The position numbers were made by a program, and so were the translations under genes. 36,392 bases of DNA from contig DATD01000008.1 of assembly GCA_002504525.1 (NCBI GenBank), positions 20,455 through 56,846 on the forward strand, read 5' to 3'. The notes beneath the pieces are model-generated. The model was not told the origin of the DNA. It saw only the letters and a list, made by a program, of their open reading frames with translations, and made no database searches. The DNA comes from Methanomassiliicoccus sp. UBA345 (GTDB lineage Archaea > Thermoplasmatota > Thermoplasmata > Methanomassiliicoccales > Methanomassiliicoccaceae). Shown piece after piece: positions 15,881 to 24,196 of the stretch (positions within the stretch are counted from its first letter, which is position 1; the number at the start of each line of letters is the position of its first letter).

Positions 15881-16678
15881 ATGCCAGATAGATGGGTACT
15901 CCCCGATCGGAGCACTGCTCTGAAATGGTGCCAGAAACGAAACGAACACGGGATCAGCTGCATCATAGACATCCTCGGACGATACAACCGCGAAGAATCC
16001 GAGGCCAAGATCGCCTATTCTGATTATCTCTCCCTCCTAGAGGACATATCCCGCCTTCGTCTGAATGCATCCATTTCCGTGAAGCCGTCCACTCTGGGGG
16101 GTACCCTGCACCGAGAAACTGCCCTGAGGCTTTCAAAGGACCTGTGCGAAGCGGCGGCCAGTCTTAGGGTCCCTTACGAACTGGACATCGAGGGGCAGCG
16201 GATGACCGATCTCACCCTGGCGATGGCCGAAGACGGCGCGCGGTCCGGTCTGCCTGTCACCATCGCTTTGCAGGCCTACCTCCGAAGGACGAGCCAGGAT
16301 ATCGACACCATGCTCGATGCCGGCGTCAAGATACGACTGGTCAAGGGAGCGTATACGGGTGACCTTGCCGACTTCGATATGATCTCGGAAGCGTTCAAGG
16401 ATGCTACCGAGCAGATAATCGGTTGGGATGTTCCATTCTGCATAGGGACTCATGACCCAGACCTCCTGGAATGGGCAGAGAATCGCATCTCTGACCGAGA
16501 TTTCCTAGAGTTCGCCTTCCTGAAGGGCTTTGCAGAGGAGACCAAGGAAAGGATGGCCATCGAGGGCTGGAAGGTAGCTGAGTACTTGCCATATGGGAAG
16601 AACAAAGAAGGGTATGAGACCAGGCGCAGGACGTATCTGGCAACTCTGGCCGAGCTTGGTCGCTCCCCTGCGCCGTGA
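15881..16678 (+). CDS. Proline dehydrogenase-family protein (FAD TIM barrel)
   Basis: 265 residues from ATG 15881; upstream in-frame codons overlap the recombinase gene and are not family-like. PRODH oxidises proline to pyrroline-5-carboxylate with FAD. Seen: ISVKPSTLGG, PYELDIEGQRMTDLTL, ALQAYLRRTSQDID, IRLVKGAYTGD (the conserved KGA lysine), PFCIGTHD and the closing YLPYGKNKEGYETRRR, which holds the paired arginines that bind the proline carboxylate. Length matches monofunctional PRODH (about 300) with a short N-terminus. No P5C dehydrogenase is adjacent. It starts 40 bases after the recombinase pair, so it could be read from the same transcript. The electron acceptor in a methanogen-like cell is unclear. 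Confidence 0.8.
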   Translation: MPDRWVLPDRSTALKWCQKRNEHGISCIIDILGRYNREESEAKIAYSDYLSLLEDISRLRLNASISVKPSTLGGTLHRETALRLSKDLCEAAASLRVPYELDIEGQRMTDLTLAMAEDGARSGLPVTIALQAYLRRTSQDIDTMLDAGVKIRLVKGAYTGDLADFDMISEAFKDATEQIIGWDVPFCIGTHDPDLLEWAENRISDRDFLEFAFLKGFAEETKERMAIEGWKVAEYLPYGKNKEGYETRRRTYLATLAELGRSPAP

Positions 16679-16868
16679 TACCCTTTCAACTTTTTCCACC
16701 CCTTTATTTCCTGTAGAGAATTCCAATTTCGAGAATTGTGAAGTCACCGGGGCCTTTCCGCGAGGATATTGCCTTGGCAGGCAATCTCGACCAAAAAAAT
16801 GCTTATCAGGTAGAAAGTTTGTAATAATGATAATAATCCGCTACAAAGCTATATCAGGCTAGAATAGC

Positions 16869-16878
16869 GTTATATTTA
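16869..16878 (+). promoter_or_regulatory. TATA box of the YaaH-type transporter gene
   Basis: GTTATATTTA places transcription start near 16898, 26 bases before GTG 16924 and about 120 before ATG 17017. A stem with perfect 7-base arms (GATTGCT 16881-16887, AGCAATC 16899-16905) sits at the start site and could be an operator. Confidence 0.5.
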
Positions 16879-17016
16879 CTGATTGCTATTGGAATCAAAG
16901 CAATCGCCAATTGAGGAGATCCCGTGTCATCGCAGGCTGCCCTACAAGAGGACTGCCGCCGACCGATAGTCGCGATGACCGCGGCATCGAACGTAGAAAA
17001 TAGGAGGAAAAACACA

Positions 17017-17592
17017 ATGGCGGAAGAATCGAACGTGCACGTAAAAGTCGCAATGGCGGACGTGATGGCGCTATTCGTAATAGCGTTCTTCACGTTCCTG
17101 GTGGGGGGTCTCGGCTTGGGAGTATTTGACCAACCGGCGATCCTAGCCAGCATAGCGGTGCCTGTAGGGATATTGGTCCTTGTCGCGACCATCATCACGT
17201 ACCTGAACGAAAACGTCCTCGGAACAGCGATCTTCGGACCCCTGGCCGTGTTCTTCCTGGTGTTCCCGTTCATCCCTGCCGACTCTGCCGGGATGCTCGC
17301 GCTGGTGTACATCGGGTTAGTGATGTTAATCGACACGGTACTATCTCTGGCACAGCCTGTAAGACTGCTCCCGATCGTCCTATTCATCGCTGCGATCGCC
17401 TTCATCGTTACCGGATTATGGTACAACGGCGGAGCGACCGATGCGACCCTCAGGACGGCAGCGGGCGTCCTCTGGATGGTCTTCTCCCTGCTGGGCATGT
17501 ACCTGGCGACCGGCATCGTTCTGCTGGTCATGAAGGGAAAGCAGGTCGTCCCGATCGGCATCCCCTCTGCCCCGGCGGCCTCCAAGGCCTAA
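17017..17592 (+). CDS. GPR1/FUN34/YaaH-family membrane protein (acetate/succinate transporter-like)
   Basis: 191 residues from ATG 17017, preceded by AGGAGG (17002-17007). An in-frame GTG 16924 with GAGGAG five bases before it would add 31 residues; both starts have ribosome binding sites. Six membrane spans are visible. The segment TYLNENVLGTAIFGPLAVF aligns with the family's GNTFGATAF-GxF region, and ADVMALFVIAFFTFLVGG takes the place of the NPxPLGL motif, which is altered here. The family carries acetate, succinate or ammonium-linked fluxes across the cell membrane. The gene stands alone with its own promoter and a clear terminator. Confidence 0.75.
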   Translation: MAEESNVHVKVAMADVMALFVIAFFTFLVGGLGLGVFDQPAILASIAVPVGILVLVATIITYLNENVLGTAIFGPLAVFFLVFPFIPADSAGMLALVYIGLVMLIDTVLSLAQPVRLLPIVLFIAAIAFIVTGLWYNGGATDATLRTAAGVLWMVFSLLGMYLATGIVLLVMKGKQVVPIGIPSAPAASKA

Positions 17593-18288
17593 GACCACTG
17601 AAGCGGATCTAAACCACAACTAGGAGGCTTCCAGCCTCCTTTCAATTTTCTTCTCTCTACGCATTGCTGCAGCGCTCTTTCCTGAGGAGATATCCGGACC
17701 GCCCTGCCTTTTCAAACATGCTGTCGTGCCATGTCCATGATGCGCCGGTCCTCGATCAGATGGAATTATAGCATTATTTGATGCTTATCGACTGATGCAT
17801 ATGAAGGACGGCACGTGGACAAGACCATATCCGCGCTGCGCTCGAAGCGCTGTTTAGGTGAGAATACGATGCGCGATAGTGCATTGGAATGACTCAGGAG
17901 ATCGGAATAACATCGATCGTTGCTTTGTTTCGAGCGGCCGGAAGCTCACGGATAGTGCATCTGGCGGCAATAGCACGACGAGCTGAGCGAGATGAACACG
18001 AACAGCGCGGTCGGCCGCATCTATTTCCGCGCTCGTTGGTGCGCTTTGCTTCTCAAAATAGGACGCTAGGCGTTGAAGTCTGGGCGAGTGCATCCCGCCG
18101 CAATCGAGGGGACGTTCAGGCGCTCAAGCGCATGATCTCGACGCTGTCGTCTCGACGCGGACGGGACGATGCACCTAGAGGATGAGCGTAACATCATCAC
18201 ATACGACGCTATGCTGTGAACAAGGCAACACGCTTCGAGAGATCTTTCACCTAACGCTGATGTGGCTCTGACTCGGCTAACATTTTTA
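17593..18288. other. Gene-poor spacer, no supported gene
   Basis: After the terminator this holds only unconvincing ORFs on both strands (about 80-100 codons, arginine-rich, no recognisable motif). A 25-codon GTG ORF (17815-17892) reads MDKTISALRSKRCLGEN and might be the start of a lost gene. The base composition is mixed and many CGATCG-like words occur. No RNA gene is recognised. Confidence 0.5.
17622..17650 (+). terminator. Stem-loop terminator after the YaaH-type gene
   Basis: AGGAGGC, loop TTCCA, GCCTCCT gives a perfect 7-base-pair stem at 17622-17640 followed by TTCAATTTTC, 30 bases after the stop. Confidence 0.7.
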
Positions 18289-20814
18289 TCAACGACTCTG
18301 AGCCTTCTTCTGAAAGTCTATGTCGCTGAAGGTGATCACTGCACCATCGATGACATTATCGATAGTTCGATAGGGGAGGATTTTGAGCTTAAACCAGTGG
18401 CCGTCGTTGGTCTGGATCTCTCTCTCGATGGTGTTCAGGGTATCGAGCACCTTTTCAATTTCGGCGACCAAGTTCTCGTACCTGATCTTTGTAGCTATGT
18501 CCTGGATCGGGCGGCCCACATCTCCCGGGAGCAAGTTCATGATCGTTTCCATAAGGGGCGTGTATCTTCGTATCCTGAGATCAATGTCGACAAAAATTAT
18601 GGCTTCGTCTATGCTGTTGAGGATGTTTCTCATGTCGCTGTTGGTCCTCGAGAGCTCTCGGTTCTTCCTTTCAAGCTCCGAGTTGACGGTCAACAACTCC
18701 TCGTTCAAAGAACTGAGCTCTTCCTTCCCCGTTTCCGATTCCTCGGCCACGCTGTGCAATTCCTCGTTGTTGGACTGAAGCTCTTCGTTGGTGGATGTCA
18801 GCTCCTCATTAGTGTGTTCCAACTGTTCAATGGTCTTTCTCAGGTCATTCTTTGTGTAGCTTAACTCCTTCTTCAGTTCTTCGATCCTCGCATCTGTTTT
18901 CGATGTTGCTCTCAGGTCCTGCCTATCCATAATGTTTTGAGGAATGACCTTCTCATCAAAAATGATCAATAAATCTGTGACAGGGTTTTGGACTTCTAGG
19001 GGCTTGATGATAATATTGAGGAATGTTGCATCGTTGTTCGAATGGACCTGAGCCTCTTCTTTTTGGACCGGCTTACCGGCGGTTCGAGATTCATCGATGG
19101 CCGACATCACAATATATAGGATGTCCTCACGGATCAGGTCCCGGATGTTGAGGCTGGCCTTGCCCTGAGCAGGTTCGAGGTACCTGCTGGTTCGGCCGTG
19201 GAAGTAAATGACCTCATTCTTTTCGTTAACGATCAAACATGTTGGCGTGTGCTCGGAGAGCAGTATCCTCTCTACTTTTTCGGATAAGCTCGTTTTTCTT
19301 TCCGGCGCGACCTTTGTCGGGGCGACTCCCTGCCTTTGTCGAGGCCGTACAAATGTCTGACCGATTGGAGGGATCTGTGCGTATTCCCTTCTTCGATAGA
19401 TTTTCCACACAGGGTCGAGAACATTGAATCGGTCATCGAACCCGTTGATGGTTTCCGTTTCTCCCAGAAATAGAATCCCTCCGGGGTTTAGGGCAGCACT
19501 GAACGTCTCCAGTACTCGTTTCTGTAATGCGTGTTCAAAATATATCAGGAGGTTGCGACAAGACAGTATGTCGAGATGAAGGAACGGTGGATCACGATTG
19601 AGGTCATGGGTCGCGAATACGGCCATATCCCTGACCTCCTTCCTCAGCTTGTACCCGTTCTCGTGTTTGATGAAATACCTTTCAAGGCGCATCGCATCGA
19701 TGTCGTCGGCGATCGCTAGTGGGAAATCTCCCGTTCGGGCACGGTTGATCGCATCTTCATTTATATCCGAGCCAAATATCTGGACCCTTGGGTTCATGCC
19801 GGTCTCTTCCATCAGCTCCCTCAGGATGATGGCAATTGAATAGGCTTCCTCGCCAGAGGAGCAGCCGGCGATCCATGCTCTGATTACTTTCGTTGATGAA
19901 GATGCGAAGTGGGTTTTTCTCAGGTTCTCCTTTAGCGATTCAAAAGCATCCGGATTTCTAAAGAAGCTTGTGACATCGATCAACAAATCGTTGAAAAGGA
20001 GGTGGATCTCCTGTGGATTGGCCACTAGATAATTGGCGTATCGCTTTTTGCTTTCGAGCTGGTGGACGGTCATCCGTCGCTCGACCCTTCGGTTGATGGT
20101 GCTTTTCTTGTACAGGGAAAAATCATGACCCGTCTCGCTCTTGACGATGGAAAGTATCTTTTCAACTCCACTCTTGCTCTCGATCGGTTCGGGCCTGGGC
20201 GGCTGTATGTTTGTCCTGAGAGCATCAATGTATTTTAACAACATTCCCGGCATCTCAGAGGGGGGCAGCACATAATCTACAAAGCCTGTCTCAATAGCGC
20301 TTTTGGGCATACTATTATAATTCGCAGTATCCGGACTCTGCGCCATGACCATGCCTAGGTTTGCATGGATCTCTTTTATTCCGAAGGACCCATCCGAAGC
20401 GTTCCCTGAGAGAATTATTGCGATCGAGTTTTCCTTTCGATCATCAGCAAGAGATCTAAGGAACCGATCAATGGGCAGGAACTGCTCCTGATTACTATCT
20501 CGATCGATGAGATGAAGCGTTCCATCAGTGATCATCATATACTTGCCCGGGGGGATCACATATATCTTGTTCTTCTGGACGACCATACCATCCTGGACCT
20601 GGAGTGTCTCCATGGTTGTGGCCTTGGAGATGATATCAGCTAGAAGGCTAGGATGATGGGGTTCGAGGTGGGTGATGATGACATAGGCCATGTCTGAATC
20701 AGGGGGCATATTCCTGAAAAACGACTCATTGGCTTCCAGACCGCCAGCTGAGGAACCCAATGCAACTATGGGGAACGATTCATTATTTTCCAGGTCGCCC
20801 GAATTTTCAACCAT
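18289..20814 (-). CDS. CheB-CheR fusion with coiled coil and PAS domain
   Basis: 841 residues from ATG 20814 (TTG 20841 is possible). The CheB methylesterase domain (about 10-190) has FPIVALGSSAGGLEA (catalytic serine), THLEPHHPSLLADII (histidine) and SGNASDGSFGI (aspartate). The CheR methyltransferase domain (about 215-470) has DVTSFFRNPDAFE, WIAGCSSGEEAYSIAI (SAM loop), FGSDINEDAI and DILSCRNLLIYFE. A long coiled coil (about 620-710) with repeated NEEL units follows, then one PAS domain to the end. Bacterial relatives continue into a histidine kinase; here the protein stops, and a PAS-kinase is encoded divergently. CheB-CheR fusions of this type are signalling proteins often unrelated to motility. 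The AT-rich codon use differs from the thermosome side of the window, suggesting transfer from bacteria. Confidence 0.9.
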   Translation of the reverse strand: MVENSGDLENNESFPIVALGSSAGGLEANESFFRNMPPDSDMAYVIITHLEPHHPSLLADIISKATTMETLQVQDGMVVQKNKIYVIPPGKYMMITDGTLHLIDRDSNQEQFLPIDRFLRSLADDRKENSIAIILSGNASDGSFGIKEIHANLGMVMAQSPDTANYNSMPKSAIETGFVDYVLPPSEMPGMLLKYIDALRTNIQPPRPEPIESKSGVEKILSIVKSETGHDFSLYKKSTINRRVERRMTVHQLESKKRYANYLVANPQEIHLLFNDLLIDVTSFFRNPDAFESLKENLRKTHFASSSTKVIRAWIAGCSSGEEAYSIAIILRELMEETGMNPRVQIFGSDINEDAINRARTGDFPLAIADDIDAMRLERYFIKHENGYKLRKEVRDMAVFATHDLNRDPPFLHLDILSCRNLLIYFEHALQKRVLETFSAALNPGGILFLGETETINGFDDRFNVLDPVWKIYRRREYAQIPPIGQTFVRPRQRQGVAPTKVAPERKTSLSEKVERILLSEHTPTCLIVNEKNEVIYFHGRTSRYLEPAQGKASLNIRDLIREDILYIVMSAIDESRTAGKPVQKEEAQVHSNNDATFLNIIIKPLEVQNPVTDLLIIFDEKVIPQNIMDRQDLRATSKTDARIEELKKELSYTKNDLRKTIEQLEHTNEELTSTNEELQSNNEELHSVAEESETGKEELSSLNEELLTVNSELERKNRELSRTNSDMRNILNSIDEAIIFVDIDLRIRRYTPLMETIMNLLPGDVGRPIQDIATKIRYENLVAEIEKVLDTLNTIEREIQTNDGHWFKLKILPYRTIDNVIDGAVITFSDIDFQKKAQSR

Positions 20815-20912
20815 TTTCCTACTCTTTTTATCTTTTACCAACCCGTCGCCCCCCGTAACATTATCATCGAACCTAACAGTTCATCTATACCTCTAAGCCG
20901 TCCTACATTATT

Positions 20913-20930
20913 GTATGATTCGAATCATAC
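20913..20930. promoter_or_regulatory. Perfect 18-base palindrome between divergent signalling genes
   Basis: GTATGATTCGAATCATAC is identical to its reverse complement with no spacer. It lies about 100 bases before the CheB-CheR start and 136 before the kinase start, a natural place for a dimeric regulator of both genes. Confidence 0.7.
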
Positions 20931-21065
20931 GACCACGTATCAATCACTGACCTCAGCATAATGCGCTCGATCCTTCTCCAATTGTTCAATTCTATTAAGA
21001 ACGCGCATCATGAAGGGAAGCAGACATATTATCTTATCACAGACAGATACCTTACAGGGTTAACG

Positions 21066-23075
21066 ATGAACGGGAAATCCGAGAATGTTGACCTGAGGGA
21101 GAAGGCTCGGAGGAGACTAAACAGTAAGGGCCCTAGTTCAGAGATATCAACGAAAGATAATATCACGCTGATAGAGGAGCTCACCCTTCATCAAGAGGAG
21201 CTGAATATCCAGAACGAAGAGCTTCGTAGGATCCAGATCGAGCTGGAGGCCTCAAGAGCGAAATACTTTGAGCTTTACGATCTCGCCCCCGTTGGTTACA
21301 TCACCCTTACCTCTGACCTGATAATCAATGAGGCCAACCTGACATCCTCGAAGTTGCTGGGGGTGGGGAGAAAAGAACTCATAAATAGGCCCCTCTCGCA
21401 GTTCATATCGTCGCAATCTCAAGAATCATTTTATCTTCACTACCGTCGTTTTGCTCAGAAGCAGGAAGAACGTCTGGACACTTTCACGGTCCAAAGAAAG
21501 GACGGAAAGGTGATGCAGGTCCAGTTCAAAAGCAATCTTGTTGAAGGAGGCATCGGTAAAGGATTCCGGTCCATTTTGACCGATGTAACTGAGCTTATGC
21601 TAAAGGAGCAAGAGCTCAAGGAAAGTGAAGCAAAGTATCGAAACCTGTTCGATTCGACGACTGAAGCGATCGCGATAGAGGAGCCTATCTACGACCAAGA
21701 TGGCGTCGCTCTCGATTACTATCTACGAGATGTGAACCCCACATGGGAGAGGATGTTCAGCAAGAATAGGGAAGAGGTTGTTGGTAGAACGGCGAAGGCT
21801 GTGTTTGGCGAGATCGAGTGGCAGTGGCTTGATATGTTCGCCAGAGTCGTAGATACTGGAGAACCATCACTGATGGAAACCTATAGCGCTATTATTGGGC
21901 GGCATTATAATATTAATTCCTGGAAGATCAGTGACAGGACTGTTGCTAGCGGCATCATCGATATCACCGATATAAAACGGGCACAACGGCAGGCAGATGA
22001 GGGGCATGCACGCTTACAAGCCAGTGTTGAAACGGTCCCCATCGGTTTCTTAATATACGACGCTGATGGCAAGCCCCTGCTCTACAACGATGAGCTGAAA
22101 CGCATCTGGGCGATCGATATGCCGTTGGAGGAGATGGCCGAGTCCTTCGACCGCCATGGCTTCTGGCCAGAGGCTGGGGGGGAGCTGAAAGCAGAAGACT
22201 GGCCAGAGCAACAAGCATTACTGTTCGACCGAGAAACGAGGAACGTTGTAGTCGAAATTCAGCGGCTTGATGGCAAGAGGAGGATCGTGGCCTTTTCCGG
22301 AAGCCCAATCAAGGACGGCGGAGGGAATAAGATAGGTGCTGTCGTGGCGATGCAAGACATCACCGATCAAAAGGTTCTGGAATTAAATCTTAAACGCTCC
22401 AACGCCGAGCTACAGCAGTTTGCTTACGTCGCGTCGCACGACCTGCAGGAGCCGTTGCGGATGATAGGTGGGTACCTTGGCCTATTGAATAAAAAGTACG
22501 GTAACGAGCTGGGCCCACAGGCTAGAGCGTACCTGTCTGCGGCAGTCAACGGAGCGGACCGGATGAGGCATCTCATCGACGATCTTCTTCAGTATTCGCG
22601 CATAGATGCGCAGTTGGTTAAGCCTACCCTCGTCGACTTGACCGCGGTTGCCGAGAGGGCCAAGGACAATCTGCAGATCGTGATAAACGAAGCCAAGGCC
22701 CAGGTGATTATCGAAGCGCTGCCGACCGTTCTAGCGGACGAGGGGCAGGTGTACCTGGCTTTTCAGAACCTGCTGACCAATGCCATAAAGTTTCGCAGCG
22801 AGAAGCCGCCGAAGATCAATGTGTTCGCCCAACATAGCAACAATGAATGGGTCATCGCGGTCCGGGATAATGGCATCGGCATAGATCCTGAGAATAACCC
22901 TAATATGTTCAAGATGTTCCAACGCTTTCATAGCAGGGAAGAATATCCAGGTACGGGTATCGGACTCGCCATCGTAAAAAAGATAGTGGAACGCCAAGGC
23001 GGCCACATATGGTTCGAGTCGGAGCCAATGAAAGGAAGCACCTTTTACTTCTCAATCCCAGAGCGGAACGTATGA
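21066..23075 (+). CDS. PAS-containing sensor histidine kinase
   Basis: 669 residues from ATG 21066; the open frame runs back to 20961, but that part is unlike a family N-terminus. After a coiled coil rich in EEL (NEELRRIQIELEAS) come three PAS-type sensor segments (about 65-180, 190-300, 310-425). The HisKA dimerisation helix holds FAYVASHDLQEPLRMIGGYL with the phospho-accepting histidine at 458. The ATPase domain has the N box FQNLLTNAIKF, G1 DNGIGID and G2 GTGIGLAIVKKIVERQGG. No membrane span is seen, so it should be cytosolic. No response regulator is in the window. It is divergent from the CheB-CheR-PAS gene and shares its AT-rich composition; together they supply the parts that are one polypeptide in many bacteria. 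Confidence 0.9.
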   Translation: MNGKSENVDLREKARRRLNSKGPSSEISTKDNITLIEELTLHQEELNIQNEELRRIQIELEASRAKYFELYDLAPVGYITLTSDLIINEANLTSSKLLGVGRKELINRPLSQFISSQSQESFYLHYRRFAQKQEERLDTFTVQRKDGKVMQVQFKSNLVEGGIGKGFRSILTDVTELMLKEQELKESEAKYRNLFDSTTEAIAIEEPIYDQDGVALDYYLRDVNPTWERMFSKNREEVVGRTAKAVFGEIEWQWLDMFARVVDTGEPSLMETYSAIIGRHYNINSWKISDRTVASGIIDITDIKRAQRQADEGHARLQASVETVPIGFLIYDADGKPLLYNDELKRIWAIDMPLEEMAESFDRHGFWPEAGGELKAEDWPEQQALLFDRETRNVVVEIQRLDGKRRIVAFSGSPIKDGGGNKIGAVVAMQDITDQKVLELNLKRSNAELQQFAYVASHDLQEPLRMIGGYLGLLNKKYGNELGPQARAYLSAAVNGADRMRHLIDDLLQYSRIDAQLVKPTLVDLTAVAERAKDNLQIVINEAKAQVIIEALPTVLADEGQVYLAFQNLLTNAIKFRSEKPPKINVFAQHSNNEWVIAVRDNGIGIDPENNPNMFKMFQRFHSREEYPGTGIGLAIVKKIVERQGGHIWFESEPMKGSTFYFSIPERNV

Positions 23076-23226
23076 GAACATCGACCTCCCGCTAGGGGGG
23101 ATAAAACCGAGATGTGATGCACAATCGTCTCTATTTCGACGTTTACATTATTTATTCTCCTCATATAGTTTCGTCCATTACTAATTTTGTTTATTGCTTT
23201 ATGAGCCGATTCTTCGCGACGAGAGG

Positions 23227-23243
23227 GCTTTCACGGTGAAAGC
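23227..23243. repeat. 17-base palindrome GCTTTCAC-G-GTGAAAGC
   Basis: Perfect 8-base arms around one central base, 150 bases after the kinase stop. It could be a protein-binding site; with no loop it is a poor terminator. Confidence 0.6.
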
Positions 23244-23606
23244 GAACAAAGCGTTCGATGGGCAACGAACCTACTCATCATTTCTCTTGAAAATGATCTG
23301 TTAACTGCTCGCTCTCCTTGCCGCGTTTTTCAATGAAAAGCCGGGACTCTACGATCGTAAAAGCGATTCTCGAGGACGGTCATATTTCGAGTCCGTTCAT
23401 CGAAGGGCTTTAGAGTTATCAATTACAATAGCAGATGACACTCCGTGCTATATTGTGAAACGCCACTCGCGTGAGGCCGAACGGGCCGTCAAACCTCCGT
23501 TTTGGCCAACATCAATTTGATATTCGGGAGACCGTCGTTGACTATATTCGACTATTATGGGGGGCAAACTATCGATTTGCATATAATCATCAGTGATATA
23601 TGATGC

Positions 23607-23655
23607 TATAGATTCTATGATTTACATAAGAACAATTAATTACATAGAATCTATA
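23607..23655. promoter_or_regulatory. Paired palindromic operator-like sites
   Basis: TATAGATTCTATG (23607-23619) and CATAGAATCTATA (23643-23655) are perfect inverted copies of each other, and each is itself a palindrome of the form ATAGA-N-TCTAT. Their centres are 36 bases apart; a half copy (CATAGATTC) follows near 23663. They lie just before the ribbon-helix-helix-like gene, so autoregulation is likely (inference). Confidence 0.65.
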
Positions 23656-23682
23656 CTCTGCTCATAGATTCGAGAGGACGGG

Positions 23683-23853
23683 ATGAAAATGAGCGACGAA
23701 GAACGATCCGACAGGACGAGCATACAGATCACCTCGGCAACTCGCGACCGCCTATATCGCCTAAAGTTCCGCCGAACCTATGATCAATTTCTCGACGAGC
23801 TCTGCGATCTTTACGAGGAAAGGCACTCCGAGGGAGGCAAAACTTCACCGTAA
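23683..23853 (+). CDS. Small ribbon-helix-helix-like DNA-binding protein (antitoxin-like)
   Basis: 56 residues from ATG 23683, with GAGAGGACGG before it; ATG 23689 is also possible. The sequence TSIQITSATRDRLYRLKF then YDQFLDELCDLYEERH has the short beta strand plus two helices of ribbon-helix-helix/VapB-like proteins. Such proteins bind DNA as dimers, often at palindromes like those just upstream. No toxin gene follows, so it is either an orphan antitoxin or a stand-alone regulator. Confidence 0.65.
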   Translation: MKMSDEERSDRTSIQITSATRDRLYRLKFRRTYDQFLDELCDLYEERHSEGGKTSP

Positions 23854-23929
23854 CTCCCCCCCTTAACTCCACCATTTTTCCACTGTATCGCATGAATGTA
23901 ATTATATTACGGATGTTGCTTTACATGTA

Positions 23930-24117
23930 ATAATTATGTATGAAAATGCATTGTATGATGCATATAGAAAAAACCAATGAAATTATATTAGATAATACTA
24001 AGAATGTGGAGGCGGACTCGCATCCGGCCTCAAAAAAGTTGAGAATGCCTGCGAGCCGGCCTCTCCCTTTACTGTGGGCTTTGTTCATGCGAAAAGAAAA
24101 TCTTTTCGAGGGGTTTT
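23930..24117 (+). ncRNA. Candidate structured non-coding RNA
   Basis: The core at 24008-24064 folds on paper into one long arm: GAGG/CCTC, CGG/CCG, CTCGCA/TGCGAG, GGC/GCC and CTCAA/TTGAG around the loop AAAAG, about 21 pairs with small bulges. A TATA-like box at 23901-23909 would start transcription near 23930 and the stem-loop at 24090-24108 with following T run would end it, giving a transcript of about 190 bases. The function is unknown; the promoter and the ends are inferred. Confidence 0.4.
24090..24117 (+). terminator. Stem-loop with T run
   Basis: CGAAAAGA, loop AAA, TCTTTTCG (24090-24108) is a perfect 8-base-pair stem followed by AGGGGTTTTT. Confidence 0.55.
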
Positions 24118-24196
24118 TATGTCCTATCGTTCGAACGAGATGAATCCCGCATTGGATTATGAAAATGATAAAAAAAGAATAAAAATATAAGCATCC

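Larger units (their letters stand above)
23076..23682. other. AT-rich spacer with inverted repeats, no gene
   Basis: No ORF is convincing. It contains a 17-base palindrome (GCTTTCAC-G-GTGAAAGC, 23227-23243), a loosely folded stretch (AAAGCC 23337-23342 with GGCTTT 23406-23411; GGACTC 23344-23349 with GAGTCC 23389-23394) and, at the right end, the operator-like repeats of the next small gene. Confidence 0.55.
23854..24196. other. AT-rich spacer holding a candidate structured RNA
   Basis: A TATA-like ATTATATTA at 23901-23909, a long imperfect hairpin (24008-24064) and a terminator-like stem-loop (24090-24117) stand in transcription order. A 67-codon ORF (23940-24143) covers the same ground but looks non-coding because the terminator lies inside it. 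Confidence 0.5.

Noticed and set aside
14060..17774. An 11-base direct repeat (AATTATAGCAT at 14060 and 17764) that could bound an inserted element with the recombinases
   Set aside because: Repeats of this length and AT content are expected many times by chance in 36 kb, and no other boundary sign was seen.
17854..18185. ORFs of 79 (minus) and 98 (plus) codons
   Set aside because: No motif, no ribosome binding site and arginine-rich composition; probably chance in a spacer.
23940..24143. 67-codon ORF
   Set aside because: A terminator-like stem-loop and a long hairpin lie inside it; a structured RNA explains the sequence better.
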